DNA from: CAYVTD01 sp964454445
Lineage (GTDB): Bacteria > Bacteroidota > Ignavibacteria > Kapaibacteriales > UBA2268
Length of the DNA: 64,000 bases
Reading direction: 5' to 3'
NCBI GenBank assembly: GCA_964454445.1
Contig: CAYVTD010000001.1
Location: 1 to 64,000 of the forward strand
Of this stretch, positions 1 to 9,800 are shown piece by piece. Position 1 is the first letter of the stretch. Every line of letters begins with the position of its first letter. Position numbers and translations under genes: made by a program. The notes under the pieces are model-generated. The model did no database searches, was not told where the DNA came from, and was given only the letters and a program-made list of their open reading frames with translations.

Positions 1-11
1 TGTGATTGATT

Positions 12-149
12 ATGGATACGCCGCAAGAAAGATTGGAATACTTTATAAGCAAGTTTTTTCAGAGCAAGACTGACTTTGCAAGGGCTCTTGGCATTACCCT
101 TCCTAATTTGAATAAATACCTTGGAAAGGAAGGTAGTATTGGAGTATAA
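12..149 (+). pseudogene. Truncated HTH (XRE/S24-type) repressor ORF
   Basis: A 45-codon ORF starts at ATG 12; an in-frame TGA at 3-5 excludes a longer start. Its product begins MDTPQERLEYF and contains a helix-turn-helix-like segment (SKTDFARALGI then LPNLNKYLGKEG) typical of the N-terminus of phage-type repressors that normally continue into an S24 peptidase or dimerisation domain. Here a stop follows directly after the recognition helix, so only the DNA-binding half remains. The downstream DNA is repeat-rich and non-coding. I read it as the remnant of a repressor gene, or a very short HTH protein. The family call rests on one helix-turn-helix pattern only. Confidence 0.45.
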
Positions 150-597
150 AAATAAGAAGCCAGAAGCAGAAGTCAGAATAATGATGAAAGGAATTAAAAT
201 GAAAATAAAATTCAATATCAACGATTCTGCCTTCTGTCTCCTTTACCCTGTCTTCAATCTCTTTTCTTCTGTCTTCTGTTTCCTGACTTCTAAATTAATG
301 TAGAAAAATTTAAGGATGTGTCAAAAATGAGAATCATTAATCTTCAAGAAGTTGACACTTCAAAGAAAATTGAAATAGGATTTATGCCTAATCCTCTCAT
401 CCCGACAATTGCGATTATTTTATGAAAATAATCTCCTCCATAAATCCAACTGATACCCAAAAAAGATTCCAAATTCGAGCTTATCTTATAAGGTATTTTT
501 TTCAAAAAATTATTTGAATTATATTATAAAATAATTATATATTTTAATAGTTTAAAAAGGAATTCAGTTATTAATCGAAGTATAAAAGCAATAAATA
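150..597. other. Gene-free stretch before the helicase gene
   Basis: Apart from the inverted repeats at 155-292, I find no supportable gene here. Short open frames exist (for example ATG 327 to stop 425, 32 codons), but they show no recognisable motif and no Shine-Dalgarno site. The last 100 bases are very AT-rich and probably hold the promoter of the helicase gene. Confidence 0.5.
155..292. repeat. GAAG/CTTC-rich imperfect inverted repeats
   Basis: A purine-rich block at 155-179 (repeated AGAAG and CAGAAG words) is answered by pyrimidine-rich blocks at about 224-241 and 266-292 (CTTCTGTCTTCTG, then CCTGACTTCT). The reverse complement of 266-292 aligns with 155-179 with a few mismatches and one small gap. 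The arms are about 85 bases apart, so a transcript could form a long imperfect stem. It lies just behind the truncated repressor ORF. It may be a dispersed intergenic repeat; its copy number elsewhere cannot be seen here. Confidence 0.5.
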
Positions 598-2592
598 GTG
601 AAAAAAATCATACTAAAAAAAGCAAGTGAACCGCAAATAAAGCGAATAGGGTATAAAATTGATTATGCCAGCGCTTTGAATGCGGCACAATATGAAGCAG
701 TGATGCATATTAATGGTGCCTCTTTGGTTATTGCAGGTGCAGGAACAGGCAAGACAAGGACTTTGATATATCGTTTAGCCCGACTTGTCGAGGATGGAGT
801 GCCACCCGAATCTATTCTTTTGCTTACTTTCACCCGCAAGGCATCTGCTGAAATGCTTCGCAGAGCCTCGATTTTGCTCGATGGCAGATGCGAACGTGTT
901 TCTGGCGGCACTTTCCATTCTTTTGCACTTCTAACTCTTCGCAACAAAGCGGAAGCCCTTGGGTATGAAACAACATTTAATGTAATCGACCAATCTGATA
1001 GCCACGATGTTCTTAACTTGCTTCGCACTAGATTAAAATTTGATAAAACTAAACGTCGCTTCCCAAGAAAAGAAACGCTGCTTCGTATTTTTAACTTGTC
1101 TGTCAATCGCTGCGTGGCTGTGGAAGATGTCCTTGAAAAAGATTTTCCTTTTTTTCTTGATGAATTCGATAAAATTAATCTTTTATTAAAAAATTATGAG
1201 AGTTATAAAAAACAACATAATTTAATGGATTACGACGATTTGCTTGTAAACTTGCTTGCTTTGTTGCAAAACAATGATACTATCCGCAAGGAACTGAACA
1301 AAAAGTATAACTACGTGATGGTTGATGAATATCAAGACACGAACCGGCTCCAACACGAAATTATTATGCATCTCGGCGGTGATAATCAAAACATTATGGC
1401 TGTTGGCGATGATGCCCAGAGCATTTATTCGTTTCGAGGCGCCGATTTTCTAAATATTATGACTTTTCCCGATGCTTTCGAAACTTGCAAGATATTCAGA
1501 ATCGAAGAGAATTATCGCAGCACTCAGCCCATTTTAGATATGACAAATCTTATCATTGCATCGGCAGCTTATAAATATGAAAAAGAGCTTTTTACGAGGA
1601 AAGTTTCAGGTGAAAAACCAATGATAATCTCTGCTATGAACGAACAACAACAGTCTCTTTTCGTTGTCCAGCAGATTCTCGAGCTTCGCGAACAGAGCAT
1701 TGACCTCGAAGACATTGCGGTTCTGTTTAGGAGTGGTTTTCTTTCTTTCGATCTCGAGATTGAGCTTTCGAAAGCAAATATTCCATATAGAAAATTTGGC
1801 GGTATGAAGTTTATGGAAACTGCTCATATTAAAGATTTGCTATCATATTTCAAGATAATGTATAATGAGTATGATGCAATAAGTTGGACAAGAGTTTTGT
1901 TGCTTGTCGAAGGCATTGGCTCGCGGACAGCGATGCGAATAGTAGATGCCATTAGCGAAAAAAAACTTGGTTTGGACGGGAACGTCAACGCCACTCTTAT
2001 TCCCAAGAACCGCGAAAGGATTGTCGCTTTGTTCAATATGCTCTTCTCGCTCAAAAGCAGCAAAAAAAGCATTGCCGAAAAAGCTAAAATTCTGCTTGAA
2101 TATTACAAACCGTTGCTTGAAAAAAAATACGATGATTGGCAAAAGCGTCAGAAAGACCTCAATATGTTCTTGGAAATAGCCGAGCGCTACCGCTCGATGA
2201 ACGATTTTTTAAATGATATGGCCATCGAACCACCTGTTGAATCTGTTGCCGATTTGGGAGAAGAAAGCAAAGAAGAAGAATTTTTAACAATTTCCACAAT
2301 CCATTCTGCTAAAGGTTTGGAATGGAAGGTAGTTCTCATCATTTGGGCGCTCGACGGCAGGTTTCCTGCTAGCAAATCCGCTGAAAGCATTGATACTCTC
2401 GAAGAAGAAAGGCGATTGTTTTATGTTGCTTGCACACGTGCAAAAGAACGCCTTTACATAACTTATCCTACCAATATTTACGACCGAGAGCAGGGTGTTG
2501 TGTTATCCAAGCCGAGCCGCTTTTTAGATACTATTGGCGAAGACACTGCCGACAGGTATATGCTTGAGGAATTTGAACAAAATGAAAATTAA
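598..2592 (+). CDS. UvrD/PcrA-like superfamily 1 DNA helicase
   Basis: ATP-dependent 3'-5' DNA helicase of the UvrD/Rep/PcrA family, expected to act in DNA repair or replication-fork processing. The 664-residue protein shows the Q motif (LNAAQYEAV, about 28-36), Walker A GAGTGKT (47-53), motif II DEYQDTN, motif III VGDDAQSIYSFRGAD, motif IV-V with TISTIHSAKGLEW, and motif VI RRLFYVACTRAKERLY. The start is a GTG with no clear Shine-Dalgarno site. It is somewhat shorter than typical PcrA and seems to lack a long C-terminal extension. It converges on the M28 peptidase gene with only 8 bases between the stops. The family is certain; the exact orthologue (uvrD, pcrA or a paralogue) is not. Confidence 0.93.
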   Translation: MKKIILKKASEPQIKRIGYKIDYASALNAAQYEAVMHINGASLVIAGAGTGKTRTLIYRLARLVEDGVPPESILLLTFTRKASAEMLRRASILLDGRCERVSGGTFHSFALLTLRNKAEALGYETTFNVIDQSDSHDVLNLLRTRLKFDKTKRRFPRKETLLRIFNLSVNRCVAVEDVLEKDFPFFLDEFDKINLLLKNYESYKKQHNLMDYDDLLVNLLALLQNNDTIRKELNKKYNYVMVDEYQDTNRLQHEIIMHLGGDNQNIMAVGDDAQSIYSFRGADFLNIMTFPDAFETCKIFRIEENYRSTQPILDMTNLIIASAAYKYEKELFTRKVSGEKPMIISAMNEQQQSLFVVQQILELREQSIDLEDIAVLFRSGFLSFDLEIELSKANIPYRKFGGMKFMETAHIKDLLSYFKIMYNEYDAISWTRVLLLVEGIGSRTAMRIVDAISEKKLGLDGNVNATLIPKNRERIVALFNMLFSLKSSKKSIAEKAKILLEYYKPLLEKKYDDWQKRQKDLNMFLEIAERYRSMNDFLNDMAIEPPVESVADLGEESKEEEFLTISTIHSAKGLEWKVVLIIWALDGRFPASKSAESIDTLEEERRLFYVACTRAKERLYITYPTNIYDREQGVVLSKPSRFLDTIGEDTADRYMLEEFEQNEN

Positions 2593-2600
2593 ATGTGCTC

Positions 2601-4394
2601 TTACAACTGAATTAACAAGACCATTCTTTGCTTGTTTCGGATTATATCGACAGTAATGGTGTCGCCGGGCTTAAGTTCTTTCAACCTAAACATATACTCA
2701 TAGATATTGCCGACAGGTTTGCCGTTGATGGCAGTAATAATGTCACCTTTTTTCATTCCGCCGTTACCAGCAGGTGTGCCTTCTCTTACACCGTCCACGC
2801 CAAGCCCGTTTTCTTGGATATTAGTAAAATCAGGCATTATTCCAAGTGTAACTTTGAAACGTCTGTAATGTCCAAAACTTGCTTTTGGTCCTGCTTCTTG
2901 GAAACTAAGTAGCCCATTTCGCTTATCGAGCTCGAGTGCAACATCATAAATGAAATCGCTAACAGTTTTTTGTCCTTCGTAGTTAATCTTGTCGGGGGTA
3001 TCTTGCGGCAGATGATAATCGGGATGCGCCCCTGTTGTAAAAAACAAAACCGGTATGTTTATCGAATAAAAACTGGCATGGTCAGACGGTCCGTAACCCT
3101 CTTTTAAAAAATTAAGTTTTAAACCATCATTATGCTTCAGACCGTTGAAAATCGATTCATATTCTTGTGCAGTGCCATAGCCATACACATTAAGCTGTGC
3201 GCTGTCTTTGCTTAATCTGCCAACCATATCGATATTTATCATTGCATAAATCTTTTCTTTTGCAACAGGCAAGCTATCAACGAAATATCTCGAGCCAAGC
3301 AAACCCTTTTCTTCTGCCCCAAATGCAACAAAAATAATACTTCTTTTTAACATAGTTTTATTTGCTGCAAATTTCTCGGCGAGTTCCAACAAAGTAGCAA
3401 CACCAGAAGCATTATCGTCTGCTCCATAATGCACGGCTATTGTATCCGGATTGCGAGAGCCAGAACCTTCGCCGCCATAGCCAAGATGGTCGTAATGGGC
3501 GCCAATAATGATATAGCTGTCAGGTTCTTTATTTCCTTTGAGATAAGCAACAACATTTTTTGTCGTAACCATTTCCCGCTCGAGATTGCTGTTAGCTTCA
3601 ACTTTGACATTTGTTTCGAAAGAAGCAGGCTTTCGCTTGTCGTTTAAAGCTTTTTCCAAATCGGCAATATTCTTTTTCGAATTTCCTTTTGTCCCATCGG
3701 CATTCACAGCCGAGTTCAATATCTCATCAGCCACAGCACGTTTTATATGAAGAATGGGAATGCCTGCCGCCGCAAGCACCCTGTCAGAATTAATGGAAGC
3801 AAGCGAATCGTCTTTGTCGAACGATGGACCAGATACGAAAAGAATGCCCAAAGCCTTGGCATCTTTGGCTATTAGTGCCTTATTGTGTATATCGCTATAT
3901 TCCAAAAATTTACTATCGTGGTTGTCAGGTTCGGGATCGCCACGAAGCATAAACAGCCATTTGCCTTCCGGATTTATGCCTGCATAATCGTCCCATTGCA
4001 AGCTATCTTTGTTTATTTTAAAGCCATAACCAACAAAAACAACATTTCCTGTGCCACCACCTTCGCTGGAGATTGCGTAAGGAAGAAAATCCTTATTTAA
4101 TTCCATCGACTTGCCATTAAATTTTAAAAGATTATTCTTGCCGGGAACTGCCCGCTTTAGCACTTGAAAAGGTTGATAATAATCATCGTAAAAGGATTTT
4201 AAGCCGTTAAATTTGAAATCATCTTTGATATATTCTGAAGCGAGAACATCACCTTTTGTGCCGGGCAAGCGCCCTTCGAACTCTTCGGAGGCTAGAGTGC
4301 TAATGTGATTTTTTAGTTCAGGAATTGTTATTTCTTCTTGGGATTTCGCAATAAAGAAAGTAAACAGAAAGAAAGGAAATATATACTTAAACAT
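2601..4394 (-). CDS. Secreted M28 zinc peptidase with PA and PDZ domains
   Basis: Predicted exported aminopeptidase-like metallopeptidase of 597 residues. An N-terminal signal peptide (about 1-18, ending at AKSQ) is followed by a PA-type insert (about 110-230) and an M28 catalytic domain. The zinc and catalytic residues are in place: H300 in GAHYDH, D327 in GADDNASG, E361/E362 in GAEEKG, D389 in INIDMVG and H461 in DYHLPQDT. A PDZ domain occupies about 500-597 (GVREGTPAGNGGMKKGDIITAINGK region). M28 proteins of this architecture are common envelope or extracellular enzymes in Bacteroidota; the substrate is unknown. The gene stands alone, convergent with the helicase gene and divergent from the next. 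Confidence 0.93.
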   Translation of the reverse strand: MFKYIFPFFLFTFFIAKSQEEITIPELKNHISTLASEEFEGRLPGTKGDVLASEYIKDDFKFNGLKSFYDDYYQPFQVLKRAVPGKNNLLKFNGKSMELNKDFLPYAISSEGGGTGNVVFVGYGFKINKDSLQWDDYAGINPEGKWLFMLRGDPEPDNHDSKFLEYSDIHNKALIAKDAKALGILFVSGPSFDKDDSLASINSDRVLAAAGIPILHIKRAVADEILNSAVNADGTKGNSKKNIADLEKALNDKRKPASFETNVKVEANSNLEREMVTTKNVVAYLKGNKEPDSYIIIGAHYDHLGYGGEGSGSRNPDTIAVHYGADDNASGVATLLELAEKFAANKTMLKRSIIFVAFGAEEKGLLGSRYFVDSLPVAKEKIYAMINIDMVGRLSKDSAQLNVYGYGTAQEYESIFNGLKHNDGLKLNFLKEGYGPSDHASFYSINIPVLFFTTGAHPDYHLPQDTPDKINYEGQKTVSDFIYDVALELDKRNGLLSFQEAGPKASFGHYRRFKVTLGIMPDFTNIQENGLGVDGVREGTPAGNGGMKKGDIITAINGKPVGNIYEYMFRLKELKPGDTITVDIIRNKQRMVLLIQL

Positions 4395-4681
4395 CGGTAT
4401 TACCAGTAAATAATAAAAAAAAAATATTTATTTTTAATATTGCTTTAAACGATTTTTTTCTTGATTAATTGCTATAATTGTACGTTAAAACTGATAGTTT
4501 TGTCTTGGATTGAACAGAGCTATTTCTTTGCTTACTGAGATTATCCCCCAACCACCTTATAAATAAGGAAGCTTTCTACTTTCTTTCGTTTAAAAACATC
4601 TAAATATCCTTTTTTTTATAGAATACCATCAACACTAAATCTAATTCCTTATTGTCTCTATGATTTTAAAAATTTTTTCTT

Positions 4682-6772
4682 ATGATGATGCTGAAGAATC
4701 TAATATATCTATTTCTTTTTGGTTTTCTACATATATTTTCTTTAGGCAGTGTAAAAGCACAGATTAACTTTAAAGATTATACTAATGTCAGACAATATTC
4801 GGTGCCAATTGATGTAATAATAGACAGTTCGTCTGCTCTTTCTGTTACACTTCGCTGGGTGCCAGATACTGCAGATTATCGTTATGAAATAGCACGAAAA
4901 ATAAAAGGTGAAACCAAATGGCAACAAATAGCTAAACTTGCTCCCGGAATAGATAGTATTGTCGATAAAAACATTCAAAGAGGTATAAACTATGAATATC
5001 AAGTCCATAGGATATTCAAAATCATCGTTAATGGCAAGGATTCAACACATTTTGACGGCTATGGATATGTTAATGTGGGATTTGACCTGTCTCCTGAAGA
5101 ATATCGAGGCAATTTGCTTCTTCTTGTCGATGAAACTCAAGCAAAAGCATTAGATTTTGAAATTCAAAGATTTATAAGCGATTTGCGCGGCGATGGCTGG
5201 CTCGCAACGCTACGTTATGCTCCACGTGCAGAAAAATTTAATTCAATAGCAGTTACGCAGACAAAAGAAATTATCAATAAGGTTCAAAAAGAGCTAAAAA
5301 AGCGTAACGATACTTTGCGGACAGTAATTTTCTTTGGCAGGATAGCCGTCCCTTATTCCGGGAAAATGGCAGCTGACGGGCACCAACCAGACCATTATGG
5401 CGCTTGGCCCGCCGATGCTTACTACACAATTTTTTCGGATAAATGGACTGATACACTTGTCGATATAAGAACCGCAGATAGAGAAGAGAACAAAAATATC
5501 CCGCACGATGGGAAATTCGATCAAACAATGATGCCTGCTGACGTCAATTTAGAGTCCGGGCGCATCGACTTTTTTAATTTGCCGGTTATGGACAGTAGCG
5601 AGACCGGGCTTCTAAGGAATTATCTCAATAAAAACTATAATTTCAGGCATAATATAATCACTGCAAAAAGCGAAGCAATTATTGACGATAACTTTGGAAT
5701 GTATTCATCTGAGGCGTTTTCTGCAATGGCTTGGTCTGATTTTACCGCAATGTTTGGCAAAGAGAACGTAAATATCGCAAAATACCTCGAAATTCCACCA
5801 GAAAAACGTGTCTTGTGGGCTTATGGCAGTGGCTCGGGCTATTATACTCAAGCATCGTGGGTCTGCAATTCAGAAAGTTTTAACATTCAGCCCGTTCAAT
5901 CGGTTTTTAATATACTCTTCGGGTCGTATTTTGGCGACTGGGACAGCGAAGACAATCTTTTGCGCTGCGCTATCGGTTCGAATCCATCCGTGCTTTGTTG
6001 CATTTGGTCGGGCAGACCTTTTTGGCATTTGCACCACATTGGCTTGGGCGAAACTATTGGCTATTCTACCAGGCTATCGCAGAATAATTCCTGGCAGGAA
6101 TATCCCTCCTCAGGAAAATATGCTTATAGAATGGTACATATTGATTTGATGGGCGACCCTACTTTAAAAATGTATTATCCACTTGAACCAACGAATTTTA
6201 AAAGTGAATTAAAATTTGAAAACAATCAAAAGTATATCGAGTTAAATTGGGAAGAGCCAAGCGAAAACAACGAAGGATATTACATTTATAAAGCCTCCTC
6301 TTACGATGAAAAGTTCATAAGAATTAATGAAGAAATAACAAAAGCAAAAAGCTACAAAGATTATGATGTTTCTTATGGAAACAACATTTATATGCTTCGA
6401 TCTGTCCGCCGGGAAAGTGTCCCGACAGGCTCTTTTTTTAATCTGAGTCAAGGAGCTTTTGCGTCGGTGTTTATCAATCCTTTGCTTCAATACAAAGGGG
6501 AGAAAAAGCTAATGGCATATCCCAACCCAGCCACCAATTTCGTTTCGTTTGCTTATTCAGTTGATAAAGAATCTGAAGTTGAGTTGTCTGTTTTCGATGT
6601 CCGAGGTAATTTCCTGATAACAGTATTTAAAACAAATTTAAACGAAGGGATTTACAATTTCGATTGGGATATGACCGATAGCAATGGCAACAGGGTTTCT
6701 TCCGGCAATTATTATGCTGTTTTTCGAATTGCTGATAAATATTATAATGAAAAATTCAGTATTGCAAAATGA
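4682..6772 (+). CDS. Secreted gingipain-fold-like protein with T9SS/FlgD-like C-terminal domain
   Basis: 696-residue exported protein. A signal peptide (about 1-26, ending VKAQ) leads into a fibronectin-III-like segment (about 45-120), then a large region (about 140-500) whose order of motifs resembles the C25 gingipain fold: a strand with VIFFGRIAVP, GRIDFFNLPVM, and VLWAYGSGSGYY where active gingipains have GHG. A second FN3-like segment (about 515-590) precedes a C-terminal domain starting YPNPATNF and ending EKFSIAK, like type IX secretion sorting or FlgD-Ig domains. The positions expected for catalytic His and Cys read Ser/Gly and Ser/Tyr, so the peptidase function looks lost. The start is one of three consecutive ATGs. 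The gene heads the envelope cluster. The C25 resemblance is inference. Confidence 0.75.
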   Translation: MMMLKNLIYLFLFGFLHIFSLGSVKAQINFKDYTNVRQYSVPIDVIIDSSSALSVTLRWVPDTADYRYEIARKIKGETKWQQIAKLAPGIDSIVDKNIQRGINYEYQVHRIFKIIVNGKDSTHFDGYGYVNVGFDLSPEEYRGNLLLLVDETQAKALDFEIQRFISDLRGDGWLATLRYAPRAEKFNSIAVTQTKEIINKVQKELKKRNDTLRTVIFFGRIAVPYSGKMAADGHQPDHYGAWPADAYYTIFSDKWTDTLVDIRTADREENKNIPHDGKFDQTMMPADVNLESGRIDFFNLPVMDSSETGLLRNYLNKNYNFRHNIITAKSEAIIDDNFGMYSSEAFSAMAWSDFTAMFGKENVNIAKYLEIPPEKRVLWAYGSGSGYYTQASWVCNSESFNIQPVQSVFNILFGSYFGDWDSEDNLLRCAIGSNPSVLCCIWSGRPFWHLHHIGLGETIGYSTRLSQNNSWQEYPSSGKYAYRMVHIDLMGDPTLKMYYPLEPTNFKSELKFENNQKYIELNWEEPSENNEGYYIYKASSYDEKFIRINEEITKAKSYKDYDVSYGNNIYMLRSVRRESVPTGSFFNLSQGAFASVFINPLLQYKGEKKLMAYPNPATNFVSFAYSVDKESEVELSVFDVRGNFLITVFKTNLNEGIYNFDWDMTDSNGNRVSSGNYYAVFRIADKYYNEKFSIAK

Positions 6773-6870
6773 TAAAATTTCTTTCAATAATTTATATTTT
6801 ATTAGTATTAATAGTTTGTTTTTCGTATATTTATATACAGCATAAAGTACTAATTTTCAAAAAAGAATAG
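6769..6870 (+). CDS. Possible 33-residue single-helix membrane protein
   Basis: A short ORF whose ATG overlaps the stop of the upstream gene (ATGA, 6769-6772). It encodes MIKFLSIIYILLVLIVCF followed by SYIYIQHKVLIFKKE and ends at TAG 6868-6870. The first 23 residues are almost entirely hydrophobic and the tail is basic, so it would be a small inner-membrane peptide with a cytoplasmic tail. Support is limited to the overlapping start, the hydrophobic pattern and the position between two envelope genes. There is no clear Shine-Dalgarno site, and AT-rich DNA can produce such ORFs by chance. Confidence 0.3.
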   Translation: MIKFLSIIYILLVLIVCFSYIYIQHKVLIFKKE

Positions 6871-6898
6871 AAAAAAAATTATAAGGATAGTTAATACT

Positions 6899-9800
6899 AT
6901 GAAGTTAAAGCTTCTTAGGGTTGTATTATTTGTAGTTATGTTGTCTTTTTCCAGCGTCAAAGCGCAAATAACAATGCCCGATTATGGCTACGGTTCAAGG
7001 GGAATCCTCTGTTCGCAGAAGTTTTTTGATATGATGCTCTTGCAAAAATCGGAGATCATATTGAGCGATGTAATCAAGAATTTTCCCGAATCGAATGCCA
7101 CAGATAAAGCAGCTCTTTTAAAAGCTAAGATAGACATAGCCTCGGGAAACTATGCCTTAGCCGACCAACAGCTAGATAATTTCATACGAACAAGGGCAAA
7201 CTCGCCTTTAGTGCCATCAGCAATGCTAATGCGTGCATTTATGACCTATAATTGGCAAAAGTTCGATAGGGCTGAAGAGCTCTTTAAAATCGCTGCTAAT
7301 GCAGCCGAAGAGAATTTTAAGTTGCGCAACGATTCCATTTATTTAAAACACTCTTCCACAGCTTGGTTTTGGCGGGCAATTTCCCTTACTCAGCAAGGTA
7401 AGTATCAAGAATCACAACCGATTTTCAAGCAGTGTTTTGAACAATTTCCCAAAGATGACTTTGCCGACGATGCCCTCTTTATGCTCGGTCAGCTCGAGGA
7501 ATTAAACCGTCGTTACGATAAAGCCATTGAATATTATTCAAAATGCGTTGGCTTGTTTCCATACTCGAATGTATATATAGCCGCCAGAACTCGTGAAGTA
7601 AACAACCGTTTGATTTTGCGGGAGTCGGCGAAGGCTCTTGTGTTAATCGAAAAAACGCAATATATCCTTGACAAAATAATGGAAAACGATTCGGTGGGCA
7701 AGCTTTACGAACCCCAAAGTTTTGCTGATGATGCTTCCGAGGAACTACATTATCTTAGCGGCGAAGCAAACAATCTTGAACAAAGATACGATCGCGCCTT
7801 GTCAATTTTCGATTCATTTCTTAAGACTTATTATCAATCAGATTTTACTGATTTTGTTCTTCTCGGGGCAGGTTGGGCTAGTCTCAATCTCGGTGAAAAC
7901 GAAAGAGCGCTTACATATTACGATGATATTATTCAAAAAAATGATTCCGAATCGAAAGAATACTCCTTAGCTCAGCTTTTCCACACTGTTGCCTTAAAGC
8001 GAATGGGCGAACGGGAACAGGCAAAAAAAGAGCTTTCGGCTCTTGCCGTCCAGCCGACTTATCCTTATCTAGGTTTAGCATTGCTCGAACTTGGTCAGCT
8101 TTATTATGAAAATGAAGATTTTGAAAATGCAGCAAGAACCCTCGAACGTGCCGAGCGGGAAGCAAGAGATGCTGTGGTATCTATCAGGGTAAATATCTTG
8201 TTGGGAGCTACTTATGTAGAGCTTAGGAAATGGGCTAACGCTGTTACTCAATATAATGCCGCCGAAATCCTCGCACTTAAAAGTTCAGAGATTTTTATGC
8301 CCAATAAAGAATGGTATCTTGCCGAGGCTCGCTTAAAGCAAGGTATTGCCCTGGTTAAAAGTTACAACAATATGGAGGCAATACCCATTCTTTCCGAATT
8401 TATTGCTGAAAACTCGAAAGACCCTCGTGTCGATGAGGCACTTTTTTGGCAGGGTGAGGCTTATTATCGAGCAAACATGCTACAAAATGCCATCGAAATA
8501 TACAATAAACTTCTCAATATGTTCCCACAGAGCAAAAGGCACGAAGAAACACTTTATTCTCTTGGTTGGTCGCATTTCCGTTTAAAAGATTTTGAAAAAT
8601 CATCTGCCATATTTGATAAATTAATCAAGGAATACCCCAAATCTGTATATGGAATCGAAGTTCTGACGCGCCAGGCAGATGGCTATTATTATCTGAAACG
8701 TTTTAGCAATGCCGCCGATGCTTATAGGAAAGCTGCCCGATTTGCTCCAAACACTCCCGAGGGTCAGTATAGCGCCTATCAGCTATGCCATGCCCTCTAT
8801 CGGCTCGGCTCTTACGAGCAGGCAATTGAAGAACTAATGAGTTTTGTCAGGAACTACAGCCAATCTTCATATTCTCCTTATGCTATATATCTTATCGGCT
8901 GGATTCGTTTTCAGCAAAGAAAATATGACGAGGCAATTGAAAATTTCAATTTTTTAATTCAAGCTTATCCAAAAAGCGAACTCGTTGTAAGAGCTTATTA
9001 TTCAATAGCTGATGCTCTTTACAATAAAGGTGATTATCGCAAAGCCATCGATGCTTACCAAAACATTGTCGAAATGTTCCCAAGCAGTCCATTTGCCCCT
9101 GAAGCAATGAAAGGTGTGCATTTTTGTTATCTTGCCCTTGGCGAAAAAGACAAAGCAATGGAAATCATCGAAAATCTTATTAATACATATCCAAGCTCAC
9201 CGATTGCCGAAGATCTCGCCTTGAAAAAAATCGAACTATTCTATTCCGGAAGAAGCTATAATGATGCAGTCCAGGAAAACGAAAGATTTATTAAACAATT
9301 CCCCAAAAGCGATAAGATACCTCAAGCAATGTTTTGGAAAGGCAAAAGTTACATAAAACTTGCCGAACCAGACAAGGCGGAAGCAACATTCAAAGAAATA
9401 AGAGCAAAATATCCCGATAGCGACTACGCCCCTTTGAGTATGCTAGAAAATGCACTGATGCAAAAAGATTTGGGCAATATTGAAAAATCAGATTCATTGT
9501 TTTTATCAATAGAAAAATATTATCCTGAGCATCAGATTGCTCCCCAAGCATCTTTCGAACGAGCCTTGATTCCTCTTGGTCTTGGCGATACGTCAAAGGC
9601 ATTGTCGATTTTCAGATATACAGCAAGGACATATCCTCAAAGCGAATATGCCGACCAAAGCAATTATAGGCTTGCTATGCATTATCGGGCAAGGAGTCAG
9701 TACGATTCCTCGATGGTTTATTTTGAAAAACTTGTCCGCAGCAACGAATCACCTTTCATTGCCGCAGAAGCGCAGTATCGTATCGGCGAATTGTGGATGA

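Noticed and set aside
121..303. A 60-codon ORF overlapping the inverted repeats
   Set aside because: It reads through the low-complexity GAAG/CTTC repeat in a frame with no family resemblance, and overlaps the end of the better-supported HTH ORF.
327..425. A 32-codon ORF (MRIINLQEV...)
   Set aside because: No Shine-Dalgarno site, no recognisable motif, and length easily reached by chance in AT-rich DNA.
4461..4478. TTGATT and TATAAT words as a sigma-70 promoter
   Set aside because: The two boxes are only 6 bases apart, far from the 16-18 base spacing needed.
5970..5990. GGTTCGAATCC-like word, as in a tRNA T-arm
   Set aside because: It lies inside a well-supported reading frame and no acceptor or anticodon stem can be folded around it.
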